The notes under the pieces are model-generated. The model saw only the letters and a list, made by a program, of their open reading frames with translations, was not told where the DNA came from and searched no databases. This document shows positions 1 through 10,739 of a stretch of 64,000 nucleotides of DNA, piece by piece. The stretch is from Ulota crispa (lineage: Eukaryota > Streptophyta > Bryopsida > Orthotrichales > Orthotrichaceae), in assembly GCA_963920765.1 (NCBI GenBank), contig OY987247.1, positions 20,742,471-20,806,470 on the forward strand, in the 5' to 3' direction. Every line of letters starts with the position of its first letter. Positions within the stretch are counted from its first letter, which is position 1. The position numbers and the translations under genes are program-made.

Positions 1-544
1 TTGCAACAAGCACATACTTGAGTTATTTTAGGGATTTTACATTTCAAATTAATAGCGCCTAGAACACCATGTAGAGGATTCAGCTCACTAAGTAGGTACT
101 AAGTATTTCTAGTAGTTCTATTGAGCTAACAAGTTCTCTGCAAAAGTCAATTCAATAACACCTTTGAGAGATGCAATCATTGATGGAACTACCATGCTTT
201 GGGGAGTGGCAAGACCGCTGCTTTCAAGTGTAGTTGAGATGAAGACGTTGGCGGTGTCCAACACTTCCTTTGCTCTGGCCGCATGTTGCAATATAACCTT
301 TCAATCTGGTTTCCCATCCATGTCCAAGAAAAAGATTGAAGTGACTTAAGCCGAAAAAATGAAAGGATTAGATGTTTGAGGTAATTTGTGAGGCGTGACC
401 ACCGTGAGGAAACCCGTTGCATCTCTCACTTACATAGGATTTCCTTGATTATCTGTTGGTTTTAGCCAATCGCATAATAATATAGATTTTGGCGTCTATA
501 AGGCTTCATAATCTAAATGCAGAATGTCCTTTAGAACTCCAACA
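1..544. other. Anonymous edge region
   Basis: No convincing gene. A minus-strand open stretch at 189-422 lies downstream of the CACTA fragment at 545-789 and could be its decayed continuation, but I see no domain in it. Confidence 0.4.
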
Positions 545-789
545 TTAAGTTACAGAAATATCTCTAGAGTTGTTGGGCGGCAGTCCAAATACGGATGCTA
601 CACTGTTATTGTAACTAACATATGTCCCATAATTTTCATCTTCCACTTTGAAATGAAGGCCAAATGCCTTCATCTGCTTGTAATGCTTAGCACAATGTGC
701 AGGTTTTTTGCTCATCAATAGACGGTCCATGTCATCCGGGTAAGTCATGTCTAGAGCGGTTTCCAAACGTGCTTTTGGACCCACTTGAC
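545..789 (-). pseudogene. CACTA transposon C-terminal gene fragment (DUF4216-upstream type)
   Basis: A minus-strand stretch encodes a peptide with the pattern KAFGLHFKVED, then a variable linker and NSVASVF. The same layout (FGNHIR, then DSGIAATF or ARVAATF, then an SRRDQN-like tail) occurs in the two larger CACTA copies here, near 19740-19830 on the plus strand and 49600-49720 on the minus strand. In CACTA/En-Spm elements this lies between the DUF4218 and DUF4216 parts of the transposase. Both ends are missing, so it is an isolated fragment. The assignment rests on alignment by eye to the two in-window copies and memory of the family. The alternative is an unrelated short ORF. Confidence 0.5.
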
Positions 790-1433
790 CAGATCCGGTA
801 TCATTGGATCTTCATCTCACGTAGTCCTCCATGCCTTATAAGTGTCAAATCTAATTAATTTAGGGAACACATCATGTAGTGATTATACACTCATGGTTTA
901 GGAGATGAGCCATTTCTATACCAAATAGCAAGATTGTGACAAAAGCATATTTGGTGTTAAAAGTCACGTTGTATTGAGGAATTGCAATGTTTTTATATAA
1001 TACACTTACATCCATTATATGACAAAAGTCAATTTGACATCATGTTAATATTTTTTTAGTCAATATTTGGCTATTCAAACATGGGTTTCAAGCATTAAGT
1101 TCTATACAACCGCTCACATGCTAAGGTTGGTAGAGAGCCTGCCCCAACCATATAAACCAACTAAACTCAAGATCTGTAGTTCAAGTAAACACTTACACAT
1201 AATTGTCTTGCATAATGGAGAAGTTACTTAGTACATAATAATGTGCCACGTCAAGTAGCATAGGGCTCAACATGTACGCTATATTGGCGCCACTCATGAC
1301 CTCTTTGGCATCCTTGTACTCTTTATTTGCATCCCAAATGCGTTGATGTGTAATTTCAATATGCTACAAGTACTTGGTAACAAAACCATTGCACTCCTTT
1401 TTTTAGATAACCTTCCGCCATACAACCTTTTGG
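790..1433. other. Anonymous AT-rich DNA
   Basis: No gene, structural RNA or clear repeat was recognised here. Confidence 0.4.
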
Positions 1434-1524
1434 TGTTAGGGACGTTACTTCGAAACGTCTTGTTTTCTTTTACTTTGATTTTAGAATATCTTTTATTTTA
1501 TATTTCTTTCACTTTAGATCAGAG

Positions 1525-1534
1525 TATATATAAA
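1525..1534 (+). promoter_or_regulatory. Probable LTR TATA box
   Basis: TATATATAAA is followed by a GC-richer start-like segment and pyrimidine-rich sequence, about 400 bp before the first gag-like reading frame at 1931. This is the usual spacing for an LTR U3/R boundary. The call depends on the Gag and protease evidence downstream. Confidence 0.45.
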
Positions 1535-1930
1535 GGTAAAGGCTGAGGTATTATTCAAACTTGACAACATGTCTCTTGGAGCCATCGCTCACTTTTTTTG
1601 TTATTTATTCCTCTACTTTGAATTTGGATTCATTTCTAGTTCTTATCAATTTTTTTCATTTTTCTATATCCATGATAGTTTGTCAAGTCTTACTTCATTT
1701 AAGTATTAGGACCCTTGTTAGATGTTGCGGATTATCTCTTCTAATCTAATATTTCATTCATTACAACTGTTGTGTCTTGTTTTTCTTGTGAGAGTTGTAA
1801 ACATTTCTTCTCCTTCAAGGTTTGAAGATTTAAAAATTGCGGTTTACTCCTTCTAAACTAATATTTTATTTTAATTTATATATTTTGTTGTTTTCTGTCT
1901 CTTAGTACGGGTGAATCTTAAAATTATGTC

Positions 1931-3203
1931 ATGCTCAAATTTATTGAGTCTAAATTAAAAACCATTCTCAATGTTATCACCAAGTTGTCAAATCAGACCA
2001 CAACAATTGAAGGAGTCATTGGTGGTCTGCAACAAGGCTAATCTTTTGCCAATTTGGAGAGAGGAGCTTCACTTGTGGTTTGACAAGATCTATTACCACC
2101 ACTACAACCTCGTGTTAGTCTTTTTAAGAAATTCAATGACACACACTCCAAGTTTTGAGGATTTATTAATTAGATTTGATTGATAATTGCCTCACAATTG
2201 AGATGCTATCTAACACAAAAATTACAAGTTGGATTAAACAAGATATATGTTAAATTGGAACAAATTAGTCATTTTGGGACTTCTAAAGGTTTGAAGTGAT
2301 CACACTAAAGCAGGCCTCCAACCGAGCTCCAGTGTTTGGTACACATATCCTCACTTGAAAGGAAGAATTTATGAGGGAAAAAATCTTAGTGGCTTAAGCT
2401 AAATTTGATACTTTTGAATTTGCTTTGAGGTAATTATTTTGGATTGAAGTGGAATAGAAAAGGATACCTTTGTTTTTCTCAATTTAATGAATATCCCGTT
2501 ATTAACTAAAATTTTATTTACATGACAAGTTTTATCAAGGTTTGCTACTTTGTTCAAAAAAGGTTCACTTATATTGAACAACTTTGCTACTTTTTTTAAA
2601 ACCTTTGTGAAAATGTTTGGTAAACATGATAAGTTTTGTTGGGCAACTACAAAAATTTGATTTTTATTACAAGGGACACATTCTGCATCAACTTACGCCT
2701 TGAATTTTAGACAACTTGCATGCAACATTAATTAGGATGAAGCAGTTTTCATGAGCCAATTCTATTGGAGATTGTATGATTTTGTGAAAGATTTATTTTT
2801 ATCACTTCTTGATTTGTAAACGTTGAATGAGACAATTCGTTAAATTGTTAAATGCAACAACCAGCTTTTTCAACACAGTCAAGACCAGATTCCACCAAAA
2901 AAACAAATGACTCTTTCTATCTCATCTTTATCAATAATTAGTCAAATTTTGCATTCAAAGATCACAGATATGCAAATTGACGCAATACGTGTCAAACATC
3001 TCACCCCGCCAGAAAAGAAGTGTCGCATGGAAAAGAGACTATGTTTGTATTGTGACAATGGAGGTCACAAAGTTGCCAACTACCCAAAAAAGCCAAGTCA
3101 ACATATTATGAAGATCAGAGCTGCCATTATCCAAGAAAACAAAAATGTCCAGCCACAACAAGAATTGTGCGACTGGATAATGCAATTTCACAAAAATATT
3201 TAG
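1931..3203 (+). pseudogene. gag: Ty3 gag with CCHC-like zinc knuckle
   Basis: Gag would form the particle and bind the element RNA. The recognisable part is the open stretch 2907-3203, with MQIDAIR, LTPPEKK and LCLYCDNGGHKVANYPKK. This is a CX2CX4HX4C nucleic-acid-binding knuckle in which the last cysteine is tyrosine. The N-terminal part, from about 1931 (a short helical stretch, then a frame at 1971-2183), is interrupted by stops and frameshifts. The knuckle frame closes just before the protease region. The missing zinc ligand and the broken N-terminus indicate an inactive copy. The start is inferred from position after the LTR-like promoter. Confidence 0.65.
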
Positions 3204-3261
3204 GTTTCTTTTTTTTTGCTTAATTTGTTTTTTGTTTCATCATTCCTTTATCCATTGGTCT

Positions 3262-3553
3262 TTTGAAACTTGAAACCACTACTTTATTAGATTCAAAAGC
3301 ATTTATTTGTTTTCTGGATGAATAATTGTCTAAAGTCACAAACTACTTTTAGTTCAAAAATCACAAGTCATCAATGTAGAAGTGATAGATGGACAATCTT
3401 TGTCTTCTCGAAGTGTTAAATACAAAACAATGTCTTTAAAAGTAACACTCAAAAGCCATAATAGCCAAATTATTTTCAATGTCATTGAAACCCTATCAAA
3501 TCCTGTTATTTTTGGTCTTTTGTGATTAAAAGATTACAATCCGTCAATAGATT
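3262..3553 (+). pseudogene. pol: Ty3 aspartic protease, truncated
   Basis: The frame reads TTTLLDSKAFICFLDE, a stop, then SKVTNYF, later VIDGQSLSSRSVKYKT, and ends NVIETLSNPVIFGL followed by KDYNPSID. This is the Ty3 retropepsin layout: active-site DSGA, a VDG strand, and the ILGLPWL-NPSIDW end. The catalytic DSG has become DSK, and stops interrupt the frame, so it is not active. Coding similarity ends exactly at the CACTA terminus at 3554, which replaces the rest of pol. The continuation is not at the other CACTA end (22092). Confidence 0.7.
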
Positions 3554-3575
3554 CACTACTAGGAAAAGGCCTTTT
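3554..3575 (+). repeat. CACTA left terminal inverted repeat
   Basis: It starts CACTACTAGGAAAAGGCC and pairs with the inverted copy at 22074-22091 with one or two small gaps. Plant CACTA ends usually begin CACTAC followed by a purine-rich run, as here. Confidence 0.75.
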
Positions 3576-4560
3576 ATGACTAGGCTTTTGACTCCAAAAA
3601 ATCATTAAAACTAGGAGTTGATTTTACTCTCTACAGTTATATTATAGTCATCCCAGTCCAGTTATATGCACAGATGATTGGCAATCATTTGGGTGGGCCT
3701 ATTATTTCCAATGGGATGTTTCCAATGGAGTTTAGGGACCTCAATGGAGACTTGGCATGGGATTTTCAATCTTGTGACTTTGCGTAGTCATGTTCTCTGA
3801 TTGATATGATTATTTACAATCATAACCTATGACTATACGTAGTCATATCTAGTGGTTTAGGTGATAATTTCACTCTCTTTAGTCATCAATTTCAATGTTT
3901 TTTAGGGTGGATCAATGACTGTGGTAAGTCATTTTGGATTACATGATGACTTGTTCTACTCAAATTTAGAAGAGTTTAGGGGTTTAGTTAATTGTTTAGT
4001 TTAGGAAGTTTTACTCTAGTCAAATTTGTGTTGATTGTGACTAATACTAGTCAGGAGAGCAAAATTTATGACTACATTTGGGTATAGATGTGGTTTAGGG
4101 CCATATGACTATGGATAGTCATTATAAGGTTCTAGTTGAGACTAAGTTTAGTCATTCTCGGCCAAATTATGCATGGGTTGAGGGGGTTTAGTCTTAACAA
4201 CTATGACTACATATAGGCATAGTTGAGTCATGTTATGACTACTAATAGTCATTTAAATAATTTTTGGCAGTGTTTGGGAGTGCATTTTGTTGGTTTTGGG
4301 GTTTAGGTTATGATTAGAGATAGTGAAGTTTAGATCCATAGATTACTACGTGTAGTCATAGGAACTCTTAAAAGGGTTTAGACAATTGCATGGATATTAC
4401 CTAGGTAGTCACATATGAGAAACATGGCAAGGTAGGTTTGCAGTAATGACTACATGTAGCCATATCTTCACACTATAGTGACTGCTTCCTGTCACATAAC
4501 ACTATTTGCATGCATTGAAGTGACTAACACTAGTAAGAAATTTGTACTCAAGGAGAAAAA
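3576..4560. repeat. CACTA subterminal repeats, left arm
   Basis: About 1 kb densely packed with short motifs of the type TGACTA and TAGTCAT in both orientations, often facing each other a few bases apart. In CACTA elements such subterminal motifs are binding sites for the TnpA-type protein. Similar motifs recur at 5480-5790, 13680-13905 and 21840-22070. Confidence 0.7.
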
Positions 4561-4630
4561 GTGGTTAATTCATTATAATAATGAAATAACACAAAATGAG
4601 AGGCCTCCACATACAAGCAAGGCCTAAACC

Positions 4631-6981
4631 CTAAGCTACCTTTTTGGGTGTGGGCGCAGGGTATATGAAGCGGACAGGCCAAATTATAAACTGCCCAATG
4701 GCACCACCTATGGTCTCCACCGGGGGATCATCTAGGATGACATGCTCATACAACTCAAAGCTATCGGCAAAGCTTTCAGTTATGGCCAATGCTACGTGCT
4801 GAAGGGGTACCTTCTTACTATGCAAGAGCTCCTCTTTGTCCTTGTGCATTGTCCCCATAGCAACCATTTTGCCATCCTTGCATACTTTGTAACTTAAGAT
4901 CTCATACATAAATTCAACTATGGGAACTACTATGTGGACAAACTTAGCCTTCCCTAGAACAACTGGTAAATCTGGTGGGATAGCTGAATCTCATAGCCAC
5001 TGGGTGTGTACTTGGGCACCACCTTCTTGGCTACAGTCTGGTCAAGCAAAGGCTCCTTCCCTTTCTTCTTGTTAGCAGCGTCGCCCCGTCTGCCCTTCTT
5101 GCCTTCACCCTTTTGGCTTCTGCCCTTTGCTGCGCCGGTCTTCTGCACTATAACCTTTGGCGCGCCACCGCTGTCCTAGCGGAGTTTCTTGATCTCTGGG
5201 ATGCTGAGCTTCTTTTGCAATGATGCCCTATTGTCGCCACCAATCATGTCCAATTGCTTCCCCCTTGGGGAACCACCCTTGTCACCTTCTCTGCTGAGAT
5301 GGATCTTCTGTATACACCTCTATTCTTCCTGTATTGCCTTCAAAGCAACAACCCTAGTTGGTTCAATCACAACTTCAGCTCTCTATTCAAAACCATCTAA
5401 TGGAGGATTACATGAAACAAAGATCATTAGTACATACCAAACAAGTGTGCATATTGTTGGAATTCACATTTGTCTTATTGAAATGACTTGACTTAGTCAC
5501 ACAATACCAAGAAATGACTATGCCGAGTCATCATTTAGCCCCACCTAAAGACCAATAGTCATGTTATAGAAACATAAAAATGACTACATGTACTCAACCA
5601 TGACTCCTGCCTTTGACTACCTCTAGTCATGTACCTAAACCTATGACTACAAATAGACACAGTAATTACAGATGTGACTACAATTGCAATCACTACCTGT
5701 AGTCATCTTTTGTGGACTATCAATAGTCATACACATCAATCAAATGACTATTCTTAGTCATATGCACTCCATTGTGACTGAGAGGAGACATATGCACATA
5801 GAACCTAATTGCCATTGGCATCTACGTGTAATGCAATAGGTGCAAACTTCTAAACCTTAAGGCAATTCAATGTTGAATGCAAACAAGAAAAAAAAGGTTC
5901 TCCCAAAACCCAATCTCACCTTGGAGATAGGGCCGTCACTAGAGTCAAGGTTCATGGTAGAAGGTGGTTTCTCTAGGTCTTCCTCTTTGTCGCTCCTGCC
6001 TGAACTCCCTACTGCAAACTTTGCAGGTTTGAGGTCCTTTCGACAAAATGAGTTCATCTCCTTCAAGATGTCCTTGATTTCATTCACAAAAGTCTCCACC
6101 CCAGTCAATTGCGCATCCACGTCTTTGTTAGGTGGGTAACTAGACATGAGGCTTGACAATGACATTTTGGCCTGCATGCTAGCACCAGACAACACCTCAA
6201 AAAGCTTTAGGCTTAGGCACACGCCTTGCCTTACCCTTCCCTTCCTGTTGTGCCATTTGAAATTCCACTTCAAGGGGCGTGGGAGGCTTCTCCAAATCTT
6301 TGGCCTACAATGATAAAAACCATGTAATGAGTTTAGGAACTTGGTAGAAAGAGTTCATGCACAACATTCATACAATTTTCAGACCTATAAGCCATACAAG
6401 GCAAGCTCCACAAACAATTTCAAGACCAAGACAATGAAGTGAATAAGGTGCTTACCAAAGTGTCATGCACATCCTCCTTTGTGCGCCCTCTAGTTGAAGG
6501 AGTTTGTACCATGGAGCGGGAAGCTTTTAGCCTATTGGCTTCTTGAATCTTCCTCTCGCTCTCAACAAGGGTGCAAACGTTGGCCCAATGGTCTGCTTGC
6601 ACCAACTCGGGCATCTTGTAACCCGTTAGCATGTGCCTTTTCATCTGATACCAAGGTCTTGAGTTGCTCCTTTAGCTCAATGTTGAAAACGTGGCCTAAC
6701 CCACCTACATAGTCGATGGTGCTATCCACGCGGTCTTTCACTGCCAACAACATGCCCTTGCTATGATGGTCATACTTATTCACACTAAAATCAATATCTT
6801 GGGTATGACCCCTAATACATTGAAGCCACCTATAACAATTGTCACCCTTGAGTATCCCATTCATGTCAACCTCCACTATATTGCGAAGGTCAATGGCAGC
6901 CTCTTGCTGCGCGGCTTGGTCTAATTGAGCCTTCAAGGTCCTACGCCTCTTCCTGCGTTGATCTCTTCCAAGAGGCCGCAT
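4631..6981 (-). pseudogene. CACTA accessory protein, Transposase_24/DUF8039 type
   Basis: This is probably the second (TnpA-like) CACTA gene, whose product would bind the subterminal repeats. Reading leftwards, an N-terminal charged region (6981-6562) is followed by a helical segment at 6644-6420 (PELVQADHWANV, then SERKIQEANRLKASRS, then GRTKEDVHD). That has the Transposase_24 layout: a W-containing helix, a run of charged residues replacing the usual NRANRAK, then a basic tail. A further helical part lies near 6273-5857. The C-terminus (4909-4631) reads VCKDGKMVAMGTM, then LQHVALAI, then ETIGGAIGQFIIWPVRFI, matching DUF8039. A Lys-rich linker at 5148-4954 lies between. Several frames are used, so the gene is spliced or broken; 5480-5790 holds subterminal-type repeats and may be an intron. 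Family assignment is from motif memory. Confidence 0.6.
5480..5800. repeat. TGACTA/TAGTCA motif cluster inside the accessory gene
   Basis: Many TGACTA and TAGTCAT motifs lie between coding segments of the minus-strand accessory gene, in a probable intron. Confidence 0.55.
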
Positions 6982-7344
6982 GCTTCCTCCCCCAAGTGAT
7001 GGAGCCCTTTGCTGCGCTCCACGTTGCTATAGCAATTATTGCTTTTGCAAAATCTCAAATTGCTTTTGCAGCAACCGCATGTCAAAGTCTAGGAAATCCG
7101 GGTCCTGCAGCTCCACCTCCACAAGCTCCTCCTCCAAGAAGGGCTTGTCTTGAAACACCCAATGAGCAATTGCCGGTTGTGCATACCCCATGCCCTCTTA
7201 AACGTAGTCAAACTCCTTGTCCACCTCCTTGTCACCCATCTTCTTCAACGTCCCCTACAGTGTCCCACTTAGAAACTTGGATGACCTCTGCACCCAAGCC
7301 TTTCAAATACAATTCCCTTAATGTGACAAGATATCAAATGGCCT
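6982..7344. other. Proline-codon-rich spacer
   Basis: A GC-richer stretch upstream of the accessory gene. The plus-strand frame 6996-7346 is Pro- and Cys-rich with no recognised domain, and I do not call it a gene. The reverse strand could hold the true N-terminus of the accessory protein. Confidence 0.35.
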
Positions 7345-9720
7345 AGGCTCAAGTCCAACACAATGATTTGACAACAACGCTAGCAAACCAAGGCAAAAAA
7401 CTGGGCATCCATAAAATAAATAAATAAAATGTCGAATGCTCCTTGTAAGCACCTAGGCTCAAAGTGCAACACAATGATTTGAAAACAAGGCTAGCAAGCA
7501 AGCTAGAAATATTGGGCATACATAAAAAAAAAGGGCCAAATGCCCCTTGGTAGCCCTAGGCTCCAGTGCAACATGGTTGACTTGAAAACAAAGCCAGCAC
7601 AATGAAGCCAAAAATATTGGGTATACATGAAAATCTAAAAAAGAAAAGTCAAATGCCCCCTAGTAGCCTCAGGCTCAAAGTGCAACATGGATGGCTTAAA
7701 ATCAAGGCTAGCATGTGAAGCCAGAAATATTGGCATACATAAAAATTAAAAAAAAAGGCCAAGTGCCCCCTGGTAGCCCTAGGCTTGAAGTGCAACATGG
7801 ATGACTTGAAACAAAGATAGCATGCAAAGCCAAATATATTGGCATACATAAAAAAAAAAAAAACCAAATGCCTTTGTTAGCACCAAGGCTCAAGTGCAAC
7901 ATGGATGACTTGAAAACAAGGCTAGCACAAGGACGCTAGAAAAATTGGGCACACATAAAAATTATAAGAAAACCAAAAAAATGCTCCATGTGAGCACCTA
8001 GGCTCAAGTGCAACACCCTAAACCCTCGAATTCCAAAGTCTTTGCTACTCTTTTTCAATTAGCCCCCTATTTCCCCTTAAATATAAATGTGACTCCAAAA
8101 GGGTCACCTTTGAAAAAGTGTCAATTAATTCCACAAAAATTCTCACACAACCAACAGACTACCTTTACTTTGTAGTGCAAGTTTCCCTCCAATCCCAAAC
8201 TTTTAGCTATTCTTTTCAATTAGCCCTCCATTTCCCCCTAGATATAAATGTGACCTCAAAAGGGGTCACCATTGAAAAAGTGTCAATTAATTCCACAAAA
8301 ATTCCCATATGATCATGACCCTACAAGTGCAACACAGTTCACTTGAAAACAAGGCTAGCACAGCAAAGCTAGAAATATTGGGTATACATAAAAATCTCAA
8401 AAAAATTGCCAAATGCTCTGTCTGAGCCCTAGCATGGAGTGCAACACGATGATTTGAAAACAAGGCTAGCAAGCAAGCCAGAAATATTGGGCATATAGAA
8501 AACTTTAAAAAAAAAAAAACTGAATGCCTTTGGTAGCCTTAGGCTTGAAAAGCAACATGGATGGCTTGAAAACAAGGCTAGGAGGCGAAGCCAAAAATAT
8601 TGGGCATACATAAAAATTATTAAAAAAAAAAGACAAATGCTCCATGTGAGCCCTAGGCTCAAAGTGCCTAGGATGATTTGACAACAAGGCTAGCACAGCA
8701 AGCCAAAAATATTGGGCATACACAAAAATCCAAAAAAAAAAGGCCGAATGCCCCTTGGTAGCCCTAGGCTTGAGTGCAACATGGATAACTTGAAAACAAA
8801 GCCAGCATGCAAAGCCAAAAATATTGGCATACATAAAAATCAGAAAAAAAACAGTTCAAAAGCCCCTGTGAGCCCTAGGCTTGAGTGCAACACAATGACT
8901 TGAAAACATGGCCAGCAAGCAAAGCCAGAGAATTAGGCATAATTAAAAATTTAAAAACAAAAGGCTAACTACTACTTGGTAGCCCTAGGCTCGAAGTGCA
9001 ACACAATGATTTGAAAACAAGGCCAGCAAGCAAAGGCAAAAAATTGGGCATATAGAAAAATTAGAAAAAAAGAAAATGCTCCGTGTGAGCCTTAGGCTCA
9101 AAGTGCAATACGATGATTTGACAACAAGGCCAGCAAGCAAGCCAAAAAACTTGGGCATACATAAAAATAAAAAAATAAAAAAAATGCTATTGTGAGCCCT
9201 AGGCTTGAGTGCAGCACGACGACTTGAAAACATGGTTAGCAAGCAAAGCCAGAGAATTAAGCATACTTAAAAAAATTTAAAAAAAAGGCCAAATGCTCTG
9301 TGTGAACACCTAGGCTTGCAGTGCAATATGACAATTTGACATCAAGGGCAATAAGCAAGCCAGAAATATTGGGCATACATAAATACAAGAATAAAAAAGG
9401 CCAAATGCCCCTTGGTAGCCCTAGGCTTGACTGCAACATGGTTGACTTGAAAACAAGGCTAGCAAACAAGCCAAAAGTGTTGGGCATACAAAAAAATAAA
9501 AATAAAAAAGAAACTAAATGCCCTTGTGAGCCATAGGCTTGAGTGCAACATGATGATTTGTAAACAAAGGCAGCAAGCAAAGGCAAAAAAATGGGCATAT
9601 AGAAAAATAAGAAAAAAAGAGAATGCTCTGTGAGAGCCCTAGGCTCAAGTGCAACATGGTGATTTGACAACAAGGCTAGCAAGCAAGCGAGAAAATTGGG
9701 CATACATAAAAATTGAAAAA
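7345..9720. repeat. ~108-bp tandem repeat array
   Basis: About 19 diverged units, each with the elements CCTAGGCT, AGTGCAACA, TTGAAAACAAGG, GCTAGCAAGC, ATTGGGCATACATAAAA, a poly-A run, then AAATGCCCC or AAATGCTCC. Spacing measured at the GGGCATA element is about 102-118 bp. The array is interrupted at about 8015-8330 by unrelated 163-bp satellite-type monomers. Long minus-strand frames across it (such as 8505-8834 and 9257-9703) are repetitive by-products, not genes. Confidence 0.85.
8015..8330. repeat. Two monomers of a ~163-bp satellite-like repeat
   Basis: The motif GTGTCAATTAATTCCACAAA occurs at about 8118 and 8281, each preceded by a GGGTCACC segment, TTTTCAATTAGCCC and ATATAAATGTGAC. 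The same repeat family forms a longer array at 32325-33175. Here it sits inside the 108-bp array. Confidence 0.75.
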
Positions 9721-10739
9721 TTAACTAACCTCAGACCCCCCTTGCCGAGCTTCTGACCAAGATTTTTGAGAATGGGGACTATATTTCAAGCCTTCACGAG
9801 GCAAGTCATTGGAATCAAGTGATAGACGTAGACATACCACTCTTCCTGGTGCAGAAGGGTTTTTGTAGGCGTTCTGTTGTACTTGGAGCTAGATCCTAGA
9901 ACTTTTTTGTGGTGGTGGTCCTCTTTTGACCCTGGACGCTTCAACTACATAGTTAGCTAAAGTCACTCTAGTCTGTTGCAAAATGATTGCAATGATAGGT
10001 GGAAGCAGAGCAATTCTTTGGAAGATTTGCACTATGTCACTATCTTCTAGGTTTGCTATAGTTGTAAATAAGGATTTTAACGGAAAATTCATGGATTGAG
10101 AGACACTGAACCTACACTGTGCAATTGAGAGGACAAAGATGCTTTGAGCATTGAGAGCTCCCCAGATGCTCCCCTAATCTGGGCAACCCTAATTTCGTCA
10201 ACTTCTCCTAGTTACGTTGAATGTTGGCATTGCAAAGTTGCTCATAGATGTAGGTCTCCCCAAGCTCAGCACAATTAGCCAAATTTGCTAGCTTGAAGAT
10301 TGTGTGCCTCTCTACTAATTTGCCTGAGCTAGATATCAAGCTGATCTTGTACTAGTACTGGCTACGAGACCCCTGCCTCACTTGATCCAACTTCTACGCT
10401 CCCTAGCTCAAAGGCTTCGAGACCTGCGTCCTCAGCCTCAAAGTCCAAGTGCTTGCACTACTTCCTTGCCGTGTCCAATTGCCATCCACCTTGCACACAA
10501 ATACAAAATTACAGCACCAAACCCAATGCAAAATGCCGTCTAAATCAGCAAAGAAATAAAGGCCAATCCCAACGGGTAGTAAAAATCAGGGTGGAATCCT
10601 CCATAAACCTATAAATCTTTGCAATGACTCTCAATTCCCTCACCTCTTTCACAAGCCTCCCCGTGCTTGGCGACTTCTTTGCAAAAGTCTAGCTTCCCTC
10701 GAGGGTGCGACTTTGTGTAGCGTGCGGCGGCGCACCATG
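9721..10739. other. Unassigned spacer
   Basis: No recognisable domain. A minus-strand frame at 9889-10092 is open but unlike any family I know. The sequence is more GC-balanced than its surroundings and may be decayed CACTA or gene-capture sequence. Confidence 0.3.

Larger units (their letters stand above)
1434..3553 (+). mobile_element. Ty3-type LTR retrotransposon, 5' part only
   Basis: An LTR-like promoter region (TATA box near 1525) is followed by decayed gag, a zinc knuckle at 3034-3090 and an aspartic-protease region that ends at 3553, where a CACTA terminus begins. The motif before the knuckle (MQIDAIR, then LTPPEKK, then LCLYC) resembles Ty3 elements of the sushi/Tcn1 type. No primer-binding site or LTR end could be fixed, so the left boundary is approximate. 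Reverse transcriptase, RNase H, integrase and the 3' LTR are absent from the window. Confidence 0.7.

Noticed and set aside
8505-9703. Long minus-strand frames with repeated MYANIFGFAC/LALFSNHP-like peptides
   Set aside because: They translate the 108-bp tandem units; the reading frame shifts between units and there is no independent coding signal.
7345-9720. CRISPR-like array
   Set aside because: Units are contiguous and diverged with no unique spacers, in a plant genome.
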